This document shows positions 32,864-41,334 of a stretch of 50,185 bases of DNA, piece after piece. Made by a program: the position numbers and the translations under genes. The stretch is from NCBI RefSeq assembly GCF_018283645.1, contig NZ_JAGSXH010000039.1, forward strand, positions 1-50,185. The letters are read 5' to 3'. The stretch's first letter is position 1; the number at the start of each line of letters is the position of its first letter. Source of the DNA: Actinocrinis puniceicyclus. GTDB taxonomy: Bacteria; Actinomycetota; Actinomycetes; Streptomycetales; Catenulisporaceae. Below the pieces are notes generated by a model. It worked only from the letters and a program-made list of their open reading frames with translations. It had not been told where the DNA came from and ran no database searches.

Positions 32864-34879
32864 TCAGCTCACCCGGACCTGGTGGTCGTAGGAGAAGGGA
32901 AGCATGTCCGGGCCGAGTTCGATTGCGGCAGCAGCCTCCGCGCGCGCCCCGGTCGTCGGATCGGCAGGGTAGAGCCGTGCCTCCTCCACGTAGTCCGCGC
33001 CGGGAACCGCCGCGAGCGCGGCATGCACGTCGCCCAGCGTGACCGCGCGCCCGAACGGCCATCCGGTCCCGTCCGGGCCGCCCTCGCGCGGATGCAGCCG
33101 GCGGTAGAGCGCGGCGAGGGCGGCGGCGCGCACCTGCTCAAGGTCCTCGGTGCGTCGCGAACGCAGCCGCACGGCCGCGGTGACGCCCTGGTAGCGCGGC
33201 GGCTCGACGACGATACGCACGCCGACCAGACGCCGCTGCTCAAGGGCGGCCGCGATGCTCGTCATGCTCGGCTCGTCGGGCGTGAGCGCGTCGAAGGGAA
33301 TGCGGCCGGATCCGTACCCTGACACGTCCGGTACGACCAGGACCCGCACCGGTCCGTCCGGCTCGGCGGGCGGCACGCAGCGCACCCGCACCGCGCCGCT
33401 GACCGCCTGCGTCGCGATCGCCTCGAAGTCCTCGCCGGTCACCGCGCGGTCCTGGCCGCGCAACGCCCGGGCCGCCCGCACCTTGACCTGCTCGACCGTC
33501 TCGCCGTCGTGCCCGCCGCGGGCCGGATGCCGGTTCGTCACCGAGGAGACGTACGGGATCGCCGAGCGCAGCACGGTCAGCCGGTGCGCCGCGACGTTCC
33601 CGATCGCGCCGCCGCCGGTCCAGTACTCGCGCACCCGCACCGTCGCGCCCTCGGGCGGCACCCTGCCGTGACAGCGCACTGCGCCGTCGGCCAGCCGCAC
33701 CGCCGGGCCGAAGGTGAGTTCCCCGGTCATCGGGTCGAGCACGAAATGCGGGTCGTCCCGGCCGCTGGAGGCGAAATCCGGGACCTGATGCCACTGCTGC
33801 CAGCCCTCCTCGCCGCAGACCTCGACGACCGGCGGCTCGGAGCCGGGCAGCACGGGAGCGTGCCGCAGCCTGAAGCGCTGCCCCGCCGCGCCCTGCGCGG
33901 TGCCGATCACCTCGTCCGTGATCTGTTCGGCGTGCACCGCGGCGACGGTGCCGCCCACGCAGGCCGCGGTCAGCCTGGTCAGTGTGGGGGTCCTGCTGTA
34001 CGCCGGCACGTCCGGCGCGGCCGTGGTGACCACGGCGCGCAGCCAGGCCGCGCGCACGCCGTTGATCAGGCAGTGCGTGTGCTGCGCGGGCAGGTGCAGC
34101 AGTATCTCGCCGGGCCGGTTCAGCCCGCCCGTGGTGTCCCGCTCGACCTCGCAGCGCGCCCAGCCAGAGCTCTGATACGCCTCCCAGTACAGCGGCGGGC
34201 GGTCCGGGTCCACGCCGATGCCCTCGATACTGCTGTCCGTGCGCAGCGAGATCAGGCAGGACGGCGCCGCCGCGGAAAGCCCGACGTACAAACGGTCTCC
34301 CGGCGCCGGCACCGCGCTGAAGCAGGCCGCCGGCTCGCCCCGGCGCATCAGGGGCCGCAGATCACGCAGGTGGTCGGCGCCGCGGCCCCGGTCCACGGCC
34401 CCTGCGGCCGCCGGATCGCCCGCCGCGCCCGGTTCGCCCGGACCGCTCGCGCCGACGGCCGGGGCGGCGCGCAGTTCGGCCAGGCTGACCGGGACGATGT
34501 CCAGCGGGGCGAGGGTCGCGAAGGCGATCGGCGTCTCCCCGGGCATCCTGGGCGTGCCGACGCGGTGCCCGGCCGGCACGGTCACCACGTCCGGTCGCGG
34601 CGCGGACAGCTTGAAGGTCAGCTCGGCGCGCGCGGCGCCCGGCGGCCTGCGGGTGATGCCGAGCAGGTCGAGGAACTTGCGGTGGTGGCGCTCCGGCACC
34701 TGGTTGAGCCGGTAGGCCAGCTGGTCGGCGATGGTGGCCACGGCCTCGATCAGGGTGATGCCGGGGTCGTGCACGTTGTGGTCGCTCCAGGCCGGGACGC
34801 GCCGGCGCACCAGGCGCTTGGCGTCGTCCACGAAGTCCTGGAAACGGCGGTCGTCCAGGTCGGGGGCGGGCAGCGGCAT
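32864..34879 (-). CDS. Baseplate J-like wedge protein
   Basis: A 671-residue protein resembling the large gpJ/gp6-type wedge of CIS (Afp11-like). Residues 1-90 read PLPAPDLDDRRFQDFVDDAKRLVRRRVPAWSDHNVHDPGITLIEAVATIADQLAYRLNQVPER, the conserved N-terminal element with D-H-N-x-x-D-P-G-I-T-L-x-E. The middle has a beta-rich region with EYWTGGGAIGNVAAHRLTVL. The C-terminal J domain has NRHPARGGHDGETVEQVKVRAARALRGQDRAVTGEDFEAIA. The segment LYPADPTTGARAEAA near the end carries the last beta region. It joins neighbouring wedges to the hub. ATG 34879 follows the gp25 stop by 5 bases. Confidence 0.94.
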   Translation of the reverse strand: MPLPAPDLDDRRFQDFVDDAKRLVRRRVPAWSDHNVHDPGITLIEAVATIADQLAYRLNQVPERHHRKFLDLLGITRRPPGAARAELTFKLSAPRPDVVTVPAGHRVGTPRMPGETPIAFATLAPLDIVPVSLAELRAAPAVGASGPGEPGAAGDPAAAGAVDRGRGADHLRDLRPLMRRGEPAACFSAVPAPGDRLYVGLSAAAPSCLISLRTDSSIEGIGVDPDRPPLYWEAYQSSGWARCEVERDTTGGLNRPGEILLHLPAQHTHCLINGVRAAWLRAVVTTAAPDVPAYSRTPTLTRLTAACVGGTVAAVHAEQITDEVIGTAQGAAGQRFRLRHAPVLPGSEPPVVEVCGEEGWQQWHQVPDFASSGRDDPHFVLDPMTGELTFGPAVRLADGAVRCHGRVPPEGATVRVREYWTGGGAIGNVAAHRLTVLRSAIPYVSSVTNRHPARGGHDGETVEQVKVRAARALRGQDRAVTGEDFEAIATQAVSGAVRVRCVPPAEPDGPVRVLVVPDVSGYGSGRIPFDALTPDEPSMTSIAAALEQRRLVGVRIVVEPPRYQGVTAAVRLRSRRTEDLEQVRAAALAALYRRLHPREGGPDGTGWPFGRAVTLGDVHAALAAVPGADYVEEARLYPADPTTGARAEAAAAIELGPDMLPFSYDHQVRVS

Positions 34880-34884
34880 CCGGC

Positions 34885-35289
34885 TCAGTCCTCGGGGATC
34901 GCATAGAAGGGGAAGACCAGGTTGCGCCGGTCGTTGGTGGCCTTGATCCGGTAGTCCACCGCGATGCGCAGCACGTGCGCGGCGGCCGGGTCCGGGCTCG
35001 CCGCAACGGCGAGCACGTCGATGCGCGGCTCCCAGCGCGTCAGCGCCGCCTCGACCAGCGCGCCGACCCGGCCGGCCAGCGCGGCGTCCACGGTGTCGAA
35101 GATCAGCTCGTGGATGGGGCAGCCGAACTCGGGGCGCATCGGCCGCTCGCCGGGGCTGGTGCCCAGGATCAGCCGGATCGACTCGGCCACGTCGCGGTCG
35201 CCCGCGGACAGCGCGAAGGCACCGGTGCCGTCGAGCCGCAGCGGGAAGGCCCAGCCGCGCCCGACGAAGTCGTCGGTCACATGCGTCAT
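34885..35289 (-). CDS. GPW/gp25-family baseplate protein
   Basis: A 134-residue lysozyme-like baseplate protein. It has the family core GRGWAFPLRLDGTGAFALSAGDRDVAESIRLILGTSPGERPMRPEFGCPIHELIFD, in which the gp25 E-P-R/R-P-E-F-G-C motif is clear, followed by ALTRWEPRIDVLAV and DYRIKATNDRRNLVFPFY. In T4 and CIS this protein nucleates sheath polymerisation and bridges to the J-like protein. Length is normal. Start ATG 35289 follows the PAAR gene stop by 7 bases. Confidence 0.95.
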   Translation of the reverse strand: MTHVTDDFVGRGWAFPLRLDGTGAFALSAGDRDVAESIRLILGTSPGERPMRPEFGCPIHELIFDTVDAALAGRVGALVEAALTRWEPRIDVLAVAASPDPAAAHVLRIAVDYRIKATNDRRNLVFPFYAIPED

Positions 35290-35296
35290 CGCGGCC

Positions 35297-35689
35297 TCAA
35301 CCCCCGATCAGCACGGTCGTGCCGCTGCCGACGAGGGTGCCGGTCGGCTGCCCGCAGCAGGTGGCGCTGTCGCCGGTGCGCGCGGCCGGAACCCCGCCGA
35401 GCAGCACGCTGCCGCTTCCGGCCGCGATGACGGCCTGCTGCGCAGGCGGCGCGAAGAAGGGGTCGGCGGGGTGTAGTCCCACATGCGGCGGCGTGTTGAC
35501 GCCGCTCGCGCCCACGACCACCGCCGGCGCGCCGCAGATGAGCACCGTGGCGCACACCCCGAGCGTGATCGGCGCGCTGAACGGCAGCGGGGGAGAGGGC
35601 TGCGGCGCCCCGGTCGCAGGGTTCGGCATCAGGTGCAGTGAGCACACTGCGTTGACTTGGTCGCCGCTGATCGCGGCCGGCGCTGCCAT
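35297..35689 (-). CDS. PAAR-like spike tip protein
   Basis: A 130-residue PAAR-like protein that sharpens the spike and can carry effectors. It has PAISGDQVNAVCSLHLMPNPATG at the start, then PITLGVCATVLICGAPAVVVGASGVNTPPHVGLHPADPF, and the Gly-rich repeats AAGSGSVLLGGVPAARTGDSATCCGQPTGTLVGSGTTVLIGG. Conserved His and Cys residues could bind the tip metal ion. It lacks an added effector domain. It is placed between spike and gp25, as in other CIS clusters. Confidence 0.93.
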   Translation of the reverse strand: MAAPAAISGDQVNAVCSLHLMPNPATGAPQPSPPLPFSAPITLGVCATVLICGAPAVVVGASGVNTPPHVGLHPADPFFAPPAQQAVIAAGSGSVLLGGVPAARTGDSATCCGQPTGTLVGSGTTVLIGG

Positions 35690-35737
35690 GGTCTCTGCCG
35701 CCCCTCTCCGTCTTTCTCGTGCGGTGCGTGTGTCGTG

Positions 35738-37513
35738 CTAGTTCAACTTGATGACCGACCCCGACACGCTGACCTGCGGTCCGCCGTCGAGGGACGCCCC
35801 GGTGCTCCCGGAGAGCTTCAGCTGTCCGCTCGCGCTGAGCTTCAGGTCGCCGCCGTTCGCGTTCAGTTCGATGTCGCCGTCGCTGTGCAGCTTCAGCGGC
35901 CCGCCGGCGTGGATCGTCACCGCGCCGGAGCCGTCGATCACGATCTTGGTGTTCGTGGCGTCCAGCGTGACCGTCGCGCTGCCGTCGCCGGTGGCCAGCT
36001 GGATCTGCGAGCCCTGATCGTCGTCGCTGAAGACCAGCCGGTGCCCGGCGCGCGAGCCCAGGACCCGGCGCAGCACCTGGCCGGCGTCGCCGTCCACGAG
36101 CCGGTCGTTGAGCAGCGGATGGTCCGCGCCGTTGTACAGCCCGCCGAGCACGTACGGTTCGCGCACGTCGCCGTGTACGAACCCGACCAGCACCTCGTCG
36201 CCGACCTCGGGCAGCCAGGCCAGGCCGCGCCCGTCCCCGGCGCCGGGCTGGGCGACGCGCGCCCACCAGGACTCGTAGTCGTCGGACAGCCAGGGGAAGG
36301 CGACCTTGACGCGGAAGCGCCGGTCCGGGTCGTCGATGTCGGTGACCTGGCCGATCACCAGTCCCGGCCAGGGCCGTCCGCTGCCGCGGTGCGCGTGCTT
36401 CGTCGCGCCGAGCGACGCGAGTCCCAGCAGCGTGCGCTCCTGCCGCCCGCTGACCGTGAACTCGGTGTGATAGCCGGTCTCGTCGTAGCGGTGGCGAGTG
36501 GCGGACAGGACGTAGTCGCCGTCGTGCGGCCACCCGACGCCGCTGACGGACACCGCCGCGCCCGGCATCAGCGCCGGGTCGCCCAGCGCCAGGCCGGTCA
36601 TCTCGGCGTGCGCGCCGGCGATCTGCTCGGCCACGGCGGCAGCGACCGCGTCGGCCTCCCGCTCGTCGCGCACCGGCCGGTCCGCGACGAGGAACGGCGC
36701 CGCGTTGAAGCGCCCGGCCAGGTCGCCCGGATCGGCGCCGGAACGCGCGCTGACGGTCGAGGTCTTCGCGCTGCCGCGTACCGGCTGCTTCGTCTCCGGG
36801 TTCCAGCCGCGCACCCACACCTCGCTCACCTGCTCGGCCGCGGTCACCCTGGGCGCGAGACGCAGCAGGTTGGTGCCGAGCAGCAGTTGCGCCGCCCGCG
36901 GCGGCGTCTGCGGGTCGTCGAGCGCGCCCGGCGCCGTCTCGTGCGAGACGGGGGCGTGCCACTGCAGCCGGCCGCCGACGACGGCCACCTCGCGTCCGCG
37001 TTCGTTGGCCCGGGCGCGCAGGAACTCCCAGTCGGTCAGGTTCACCTGGCCCACGTGCGGGTGCGCCGTGCCGTCGTCGTCCACGCCGCCGAGTTCGAGC
37101 CCTGCATCGCCCGCGACCCGACGCACGATGTCGCCGTCGGTGGCGTCGAGGAACGTGCGGGTGCGCCGCCCGCGGCACAGCCGGTGCGACAGGTCGTAGC
37201 CGCGCACCACCGTCCACGTGCCGGTCGCGTCGCAGTCCTGCTCCAGGCCGGTGACCTCGCCGAGGATGAGCGTGCCGGCCTCCTCGTCGTCCCCGCCGGC
37301 CGCGGTGGCCGTGATCTCGACCCGGCTGCCGAAGTCGAATCCGGCGCGGCGAACCAGTTCCCGGCCGTGGTCGAGGAATTCGAGCACGAACATGTCGGGA
37401 AGGTGCAGTTGCGTGTCGATCAGGACCTTGATCAGGGAGGGCAGCACGTCCTCGGCCAGCGGCGCGCCGTCGAGCGTGATCCGCGGCCTGGTGCCGTACG
37501 CGGCGCGGCTCAT
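35738..37513 (-). CDS. VgrG/gpV-like spike protein
   Basis: A 591-residue spike. Residues about 1-370 are gpD-like (SLIKVLIDTQLHLPDMFVLEFLDHGRELV; LSHRLCRGRRTRTFLDATDGDIVRRVAGDAGL). Residues about 390-490 form a gp5 OB fold (GLVIGQVTDIDDPDRRFRVKVAFPWLSDDYESWWARVAQPGAGDGRGLAWLPEVGDEVLVGFVHGD). The end (about 510-591) is a beta-helical spike of repeats such as GAVTIHAGGPLKLHSDGDIELNANGGDLKLSASG. No toxin domain is attached, so cargo, if any, travels in the tube or on the tip. The start ATG 37513 overlaps the LysM gene stop by 4 bases. Confidence 0.95.
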   Translation of the reverse strand: MSRAAYGTRPRITLDGAPLAEDVLPSLIKVLIDTQLHLPDMFVLEFLDHGRELVRRAGFDFGSRVEITATAAGGDDEEAGTLILGEVTGLEQDCDATGTWTVVRGYDLSHRLCRGRRTRTFLDATDGDIVRRVAGDAGLELGGVDDDGTAHPHVGQVNLTDWEFLRARANERGREVAVVGGRLQWHAPVSHETAPGALDDPQTPPRAAQLLLGTNLLRLAPRVTAAEQVSEVWVRGWNPETKQPVRGSAKTSTVSARSGADPGDLAGRFNAAPFLVADRPVRDEREADAVAAAVAEQIAGAHAEMTGLALGDPALMPGAAVSVSGVGWPHDGDYVLSATRHRYDETGYHTEFTVSGRQERTLLGLASLGATKHAHRGSGRPWPGLVIGQVTDIDDPDRRFRVKVAFPWLSDDYESWWARVAQPGAGDGRGLAWLPEVGDEVLVGFVHGDVREPYVLGGLYNGADHPLLNDRLVDGDAGQVLRRVLGSRAGHRLVFSDDDQGSQIQLATGDGSATVTLDATNTKIVIDGSGAVTIHAGGPLKLHSDGDIELNANGGDLKLSASGQLKLSGSTGASLDGGPQVSVSGSVIKLN

Positions 37514-38199
37514 CGCGGATCACCGCCCACCGCGGCCAGGGCGGCGGCCTGCGCGCGCGGCGGCAGCAGCAGGCCGGTTCCCGGCGGCACCCGGCCCGGG
37601 TCGTCGATGTCGTTGGCGATCGCGATGGCCCGCCACAGGTTCGCGTCGCCGTATTCGCGCTGGGCGATCGAGGCGAGCGAGTCGCCCTGGGTGATCTGCG
37701 CGCCGCGGCGGCCCGAGATGCCGCCGGAGGTCGGGTTCGTGCCCGGCGTCGGCTGCGGCAGCGCCTGGAGTTGCACGTTGGCGCTCGCGCGCAGCGGCGT
37801 GCCGTCGTTGTCGAACAGCAGGTACTCGACCTCGACGCTCTTGAGGAACCCGGTCATGGTCACGTGCGCGCCCCAGCGGAACTCGATCGTGGGCGGCTCG
37901 GGCCGGTGCGCCTCCTGCGAACGCTGCGTCGGCTGCGTCCAGTCCAGCAGTTTCTGCACGGTGGTGGCGACGGGCAGCGCGGCGGCGCCGCCGTCTCTGC
38001 CGTACGCGTTGAACAGGAGGCTGAGAGTGAGCGTCTGGGGTCCGGTGCCCACGAACTGCGGGCGCGGGTGGTCCCTGGCGTTGCGCGCGGGCGGGGTGGA
38101 CCAGCCGGCGGACTTGCTCAGCTTGACCGTCGAGGGGTTGAACTGGCAGGTCAGCATCGTCATGTCGTCCTGGTTGCGCAGGTTGGCGAAGACGGTCAC
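37510..38199 (-). CDS. LysM-containing CIS hub protein (Afp7-like)
   Basis: A 229-residue protein joining tube and spike. The N-terminal part has FNPSTVKLSKSAGWSTPPARN and PQFVGTGPQTLTLSLLFNAYG, conserved in Afp7-like proteins. EYLLFDNDGTPLRASANVQLQ follows, and a LysM motif occupies about residues 163-215 (QITQGDSLASIAQREYGDANLWRAIAIANDIDDPGRVPPGTGLLLPP). Related CIS proteins sit at the hub and contact the tube initiator. GTG 38199 overlaps the previous stop by 4 bases (GTGA); an upstream in-frame extension is unsupported. Confidence 0.92.
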   Translation of the reverse strand: MTVFANLRNQDDMTMLTCQFNPSTVKLSKSAGWSTPPARNARDHPRPQFVGTGPQTLTLSLLFNAYGRDGGAAALPVATTVQKLLDWTQPTQRSQEAHRPEPPTIEFRWGAHVTMTGFLKSVEVEYLLFDNDGTPLRASANVQLQALPQPTPGTNPTSGGISGRRGAQITQGDSLASIAQREYGDANLWRAIAIANDIDDPGRVPPGTGLLLPPRAQAAALAAVGGDPR

Positions 38200-38633
38200 G
38201 CGAACCCCCGGTGCGAGAGTTCCAGCGATTCGAGCGCGACGGCCTCGGCCGGCTCGCCGAGCGTGGTGAGGGTGGGCCCGCTGTACTTGACCGGCCAGGC
38301 GTCGGTCAGTGCCCAGGCGGCGATCTGTGCGCCGTTGCCGTCGTACAGGGTGATGGTCACGTGGTGCGGCTTGGGCTTGCTCGCCTGCGCGGCGAACCAT
38401 CGCAGCACTTTGGCGCTGTCCTTGTCGACCGGCCGGGTCAACTTCACGTTGGTGTAGGTCAGGCGGCCGGCCAGGGTGACCACCGGTCCGTCGCCGCCGC
38501 CCTCCTTCCAGGTGAACGCCTCGTATTCCGCGTCGAGGCCCGCGCAGCCGGTGAACAGCGCGATCTGCTCGCCGTCCACCGTCACGCCGAAGCGCCAGGC
38601 GAGCCCGGCCATCCCGAGGTCTTCGTTCGCCAT
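38196..38633 (-). CDS. Second tube-like protein (tail tube initiator)
   Basis: A 145-residue phage T4 gp19-type tail protein (residues about 10-140 cover the tube fold: RFGVTVDGEQIALFTGCAGLDAEYEAFTWKEGGGD, LKLTRPVDKDSAKVLRWFAAQA and HHVTITLYDGNGAQIAAWALTDAWPVKYSGPTL). CIS loci typically have a main tube gene next to the sheath and a smaller paralogue that starts the tube on the hub; this gene sits before the LysM hub gene, as expected. Start ATG 38633 lies 71 bases after the disordered-protein gene. Confidence 0.92.
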   Translation of the reverse strand: MANEDLGMAGLAWRFGVTVDGEQIALFTGCAGLDAEYEAFTWKEGGGDGPVVTLAGRLTYTNVKLTRPVDKDSAKVLRWFAAQASKPKPHHVTITLYDGNGAQIAAWALTDAWPVKYSGPTLTTLGEPAEAVALESLELSHRGFA

Positions 38634-38691
38634 GTCGGTGCTGTCCCTTCTCCGGGTCGAGCGCGGTGGCCGCGCGGGTGCGGTGCGGTCG

Positions 38692-38715
38692 GGTCAGGTC
38701 AGGTCAGGTCAGGTC
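38692..38715. repeat. GGTCA pentamer repeat at the end of the disordered-protein gene
   Basis: Four exact GGTCA units plus a partial fifth. On the minus strand it reads TGACC repeats that include the TGA stop of the 650-residue protein at 38704-38706. Slippage would move or add stops and alter only the last residues. Confidence 0.85.
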
Positions 38716-40656
38716 GGTGAGGAACTGCGCGCGTTCCCGGTCGATCAGCAGCTCGGCGGCCAGGTGCCGGGAGAGGCGGCCGTAAAGCCGGCGGGCGAGC
38801 GTGTCGAGCGCGGCCGGGTCGTGGGGCGCGGCGGTCGCGGAAGCCGCCATCCCGGCGGCGCTCGTCCCGCCGATCGGGCGGACCCGGCCGGCTGCGCCTG
38901 GGTCCTGAGCCGCAAGGTGCTCGACGGCGGAGCGCTGAATGCCAGAGGTCTGAATGTCGGAGCCCTGGATGCCGGAGCCCCGAGTGCCAGGCAGCTGAAC
39001 CGCAGCGTCTTGAAATGCGGAGACCTGGCTCGTCGATTCCAGGCTCGCCGGCCAGGGGCCCGCTGCGGCGCCCGGCGCGGTCTGCGGGCGGGAGGCGGCG
39101 CTCCGTGCCTGTGTCGGGGACTGTCCCATCGCGCGGAGCACGGAATCGGCGGGGGTCGCAGCCCCAAACCCGAACCCGGACCCGAAACCGGACCCGAAAC
39201 CGGACCCGGCCGCGGTCTGTGCGAGAGCGGTCGCGGCACGCGCGACAGCAGCGGGCGGCGGCGACGGCGCCTGCGCCGCCAGGTTCGGGAAAGGGGCCGC
39301 GAGCGATGCCGCGAAGCCGCCGGCGATCGACCGGGCCTCGCGCACCGGCTGGTCGACCGGTGCCGCCGGTTGTCGCAGGATGCTGATCGGATTCGCGGCG
39401 GGAGCGAGCCGGGAGGCCGAGATCAACGGCGCCGCGGCGAGCGAGACCGGATTCGCCGCCCGCGCGCCGGGATCGGCGGTCCGGTGCGCGTCGCCGGAGT
39501 GCGCCGGCGCCGGCGTGGCCGCACGGGTGAGCGCGGCCGACGTGGGTGACACGGCCGTATCCGGGTTGGCAGACAGGCCGGCGGCCGCCGCTTCGTACTC
39601 GGGCACTGATGCCTGCGACAAGCTCGTTTCGGGACCGGCCGGGGCGCTCTCGGCCGCCCGCGGCCGCGCCGAGGTGCGGACGATCGGGTTGCGCGGCAGG
39701 AGGGGCGCGACGACCGGGGCGGACCCGAGCGGGTCCGTCCCCGGCCGCGCCTCGCGGGGTGCGGGCAGGGAGCCGAGGCCGCGGCGTTGGGAGCCCTGCG
39801 GGGAGTCGGGCGATCCCGGCTGCGGGTCGGCGTGTGCACCCCGGTCAGGTGCCGCTGCGGTCAGGCCGTCGGTCATGTCCGCGGAAACGGGGCGAGGGTC
39901 CCGCGCCTTGACCTCGGCCGCCGCCGAAGAGGGCAGCGCCTGGCGAGTCTGAGCCGTGCCTCCCGACGCCGACGCGACGGCACCGGTGTCGGCGACCGCT
40001 GAGCTGTCGGGCGGGCGCACGAAAGTGCGTGCGTCCAGAGAGTTCCGTGAAATCTGTGGACTCTGCGAATCCTGCGGACCCGGCTGTGGGTCCTGTGAAG
40101 CTCGCGCACGGCGCGAACCGCGCGCGGCCCGTGAAGCGGGCGGACCGGGGAGGCCGGCCTGCTCGCCGAGGGTGCTGATCCGCTGACCGGACAGCGGCGC
40201 GGCCGGCGCCGGAGCCCCCGCCGATGCGTCCGCGGGGCTCGCCGCCGCGGTGGATTTCGACCAGGACGCGCGTGGCATCAGCGCTTTCACATACCGCTTC
40301 GGCTCGGCCGCGCTGCCGGTTTCCGCGGCCCGGTACACCAGGTCCGCGGGGCGCGTGTCGAGCGGATCCACGGTCCGTGCCACGCCGCCGACAAGCCCGC
40401 CCGGCACGTCCGTGCGCACCTCGTGACCGAGTCGGCCGAGCGCCGGAGGGTTGTGCCAGCGGCTCAGCAGCGAACGGCTGAAGCCCGCGTCCGTCACCGA
40501 GGGCGCGGCGCCGAGGACCGGCATCCCGCCGGGAAGATCGCGCCAGTCAGACCGCGCGGCCGGACCGGCCGGCGCCGGGGACGCGCTCAGCGCGCCCGGC
40601 TGCGAGCCCTCAGCGGTCGGTGTCACGGCCGGCGAACGGCGAAACGGCCAGCGCAC
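38704..40656 (-). CDS. 650-residue disordered CIS-associated protein
   Basis: Starts ATG 40656. Most of the protein is Ala/Pro/Ser/Gly-rich and predicted to be disordered, with no helical coiled coil typical of tape measures. Two islands look conserved in character. Residues about 36-102 read DWRDLPGGMPVLGAAPSVTDAGFSRSLLSRWHNPPALGRLGHEVRTDVPGGLVGG. The last 40 residues contain DPAALDTLARRLYGRLSRHLAAELLIDRERAQFLTDL, an amphipathic helix. A comparable large disordered protein occurs at this position in streptomycete CIS loci as far as I recall. It could be the length-control protein, an internal tube filler or a chaperone. Function unknown. Confidence 0.8.
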   Translation of the reverse strand: MRWPFRRSPAVTPTAEGSQPGALSASPAPAGPAARSDWRDLPGGMPVLGAAPSVTDAGFSRSLLSRWHNPPALGRLGHEVRTDVPGGLVGGVARTVDPLDTRPADLVYRAAETGSAAEPKRYVKALMPRASWSKSTAAASPADASAGAPAPAAPLSGQRISTLGEQAGLPGPPASRAARGSRRARASQDPQPGPQDSQSPQISRNSLDARTFVRPPDSSAVADTGAVASASGGTAQTRQALPSSAAAEVKARDPRPVSADMTDGLTAAAPDRGAHADPQPGSPDSPQGSQRRGLGSLPAPREARPGTDPLGSAPVVAPLLPRNPIVRTSARPRAAESAPAGPETSLSQASVPEYEAAAAGLSANPDTAVSPTSAALTRAATPAPAHSGDAHRTADPGARAANPVSLAAAPLISASRLAPAANPISILRQPAAPVDQPVREARSIAGGFAASLAAPFPNLAAQAPSPPPAAVARAATALAQTAAGSGFGSGFGSGFGFGAATPADSVLRAMGQSPTQARSAASRPQTAPGAAAGPWPASLESTSQVSAFQDAAVQLPGTRGSGIQGSDIQTSGIQRSAVEHLAAQDPGAAGRVRPIGGTSAAGMAASATAAPHDPAALDTLARRLYGRLSRHLAAELLIDRERAQFLTDLT

Positions 40657-40660
40657 GGGG

Positions 40661-40882
40661 TCACCAACCGTTCCCGGCCGCGTCCGCGTCCGGGCCCGCG
40701 CCCGCCGCCGTCCGCGCGCGTTCCTCGGCGGCCTCGTTCACCGCCGCGTTGATCGCGCCGATGCGCGCCACGAAGTCCCGGCGCAGCGGGTGTTCCAGGT
40801 CGAGGATCGTCTCCAGCGGCCAGTGGAAGTGGTAGGCGACGTACGACACTTCCTCCAGCAACAGGTCCGTGCCGTACGTCAC
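40661..40882 (-). CDS. DUF6760-like small CIS protein
   Basis: A 73-residue protein, MTYGTDLLLEEVSYVAYHFHWPLETILDLEHPLRRDFVARIGAINAAVNEAAEE, with an acidic helical tail. It matches a small family found in CIS loci next to the tube/chaperone gene. GTG 40882 overlaps the preceding stop by 4 bases (GTGA), so the two are co-translated. The helix content and size suggest a tail-assembly adaptor, but no role is known. Confidence 0.8.
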   Translation of the reverse strand: MTYGTDLLLEEVSYVAYHFHWPLETILDLEHPLRRDFVARIGAINAAVNEAAEERARTAAGAGPDADAAGNGW

Positions 40883-41334
40883 GATTCCCCCAGGCGGCTC
40901 GCCGTGGGCCCGCAACCGTCCACCGCGAAGTCGTGCTCGCACGCCGGGCAGGTCACCGCGATCCGGGTGTGGCCCTCCGCGTTGATCCGCCGGTAGAGGT
41001 CCTGAAGGAACGCCAGGTCCGCGGCGAACATGCTCTCCACGACGCCCGGGTTGATCGAGGACACCTCGCCGAGCGAGGTGATCACCCGGCTGAGCAGGAT
41101 GACCGTCAGATACGCCTCGTTCTCCCGCACCCGCGGATCACGCAGCGGCAGGATCTCGTCCCGAGCCGTCGCCAGCCGCATCGTGCCCTCGCGGTGCACC
41201 GCGCCCGCGCTGTCCACGTACCCGACCGGGAGCGTGAAAGAGAACTGCGTCCGTACCGCATCATCGCCCGATCCCGCCCATCCGGCCGTCCCCGCGGCCA
41301 TCGAGGTCTGTGACACCGTCGCCCCGGCGGCCAT
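40879..41334 (-). CDS. CxxC tail-assembly-like CIS protein
   Basis: A 151-residue protein. The middle has FSFTLPVGYVDSAGAVHREGTMRLATARDEILPLRDPRVRENEAYLTVILLSRVITSLGEVSSINPGVVESMFAADLAFLQDLYRRIN, typical of tail assembly chaperone-like CIS proteins. The end has AVTCPACEHDFAVDGCG, a CxxC pair that may bind zinc. The main start is ATG 41334, overlapping the tube stop by one base (TGATG); a GTG three bases earlier is an alternative. Located between tube and DUF6760, it is probably an assembly helper rather than part of the final particle. Confidence 0.8.
   Translation of the reverse strand: MAAGATVSQTSMAAGTAGWAGSGDDAVRTQFSFTLPVGYVDSAGAVHREGTMRLATARDEILPLRDPRVRENEAYLTVILLSRVITSLGEVSSINPGVVESMFAADLAFLQDLYRRINAEGHTRIAVTCPACEHDFAVDGCGPTASRLGES

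Noticed and set aside
35657-38269. Long plus-strand frame of about 870 codons
   Set aside because: It lies antisense to the spike and LysM genes, is Arg/Gly/Ala-rich with no motif, and is a codon-bias shadow.
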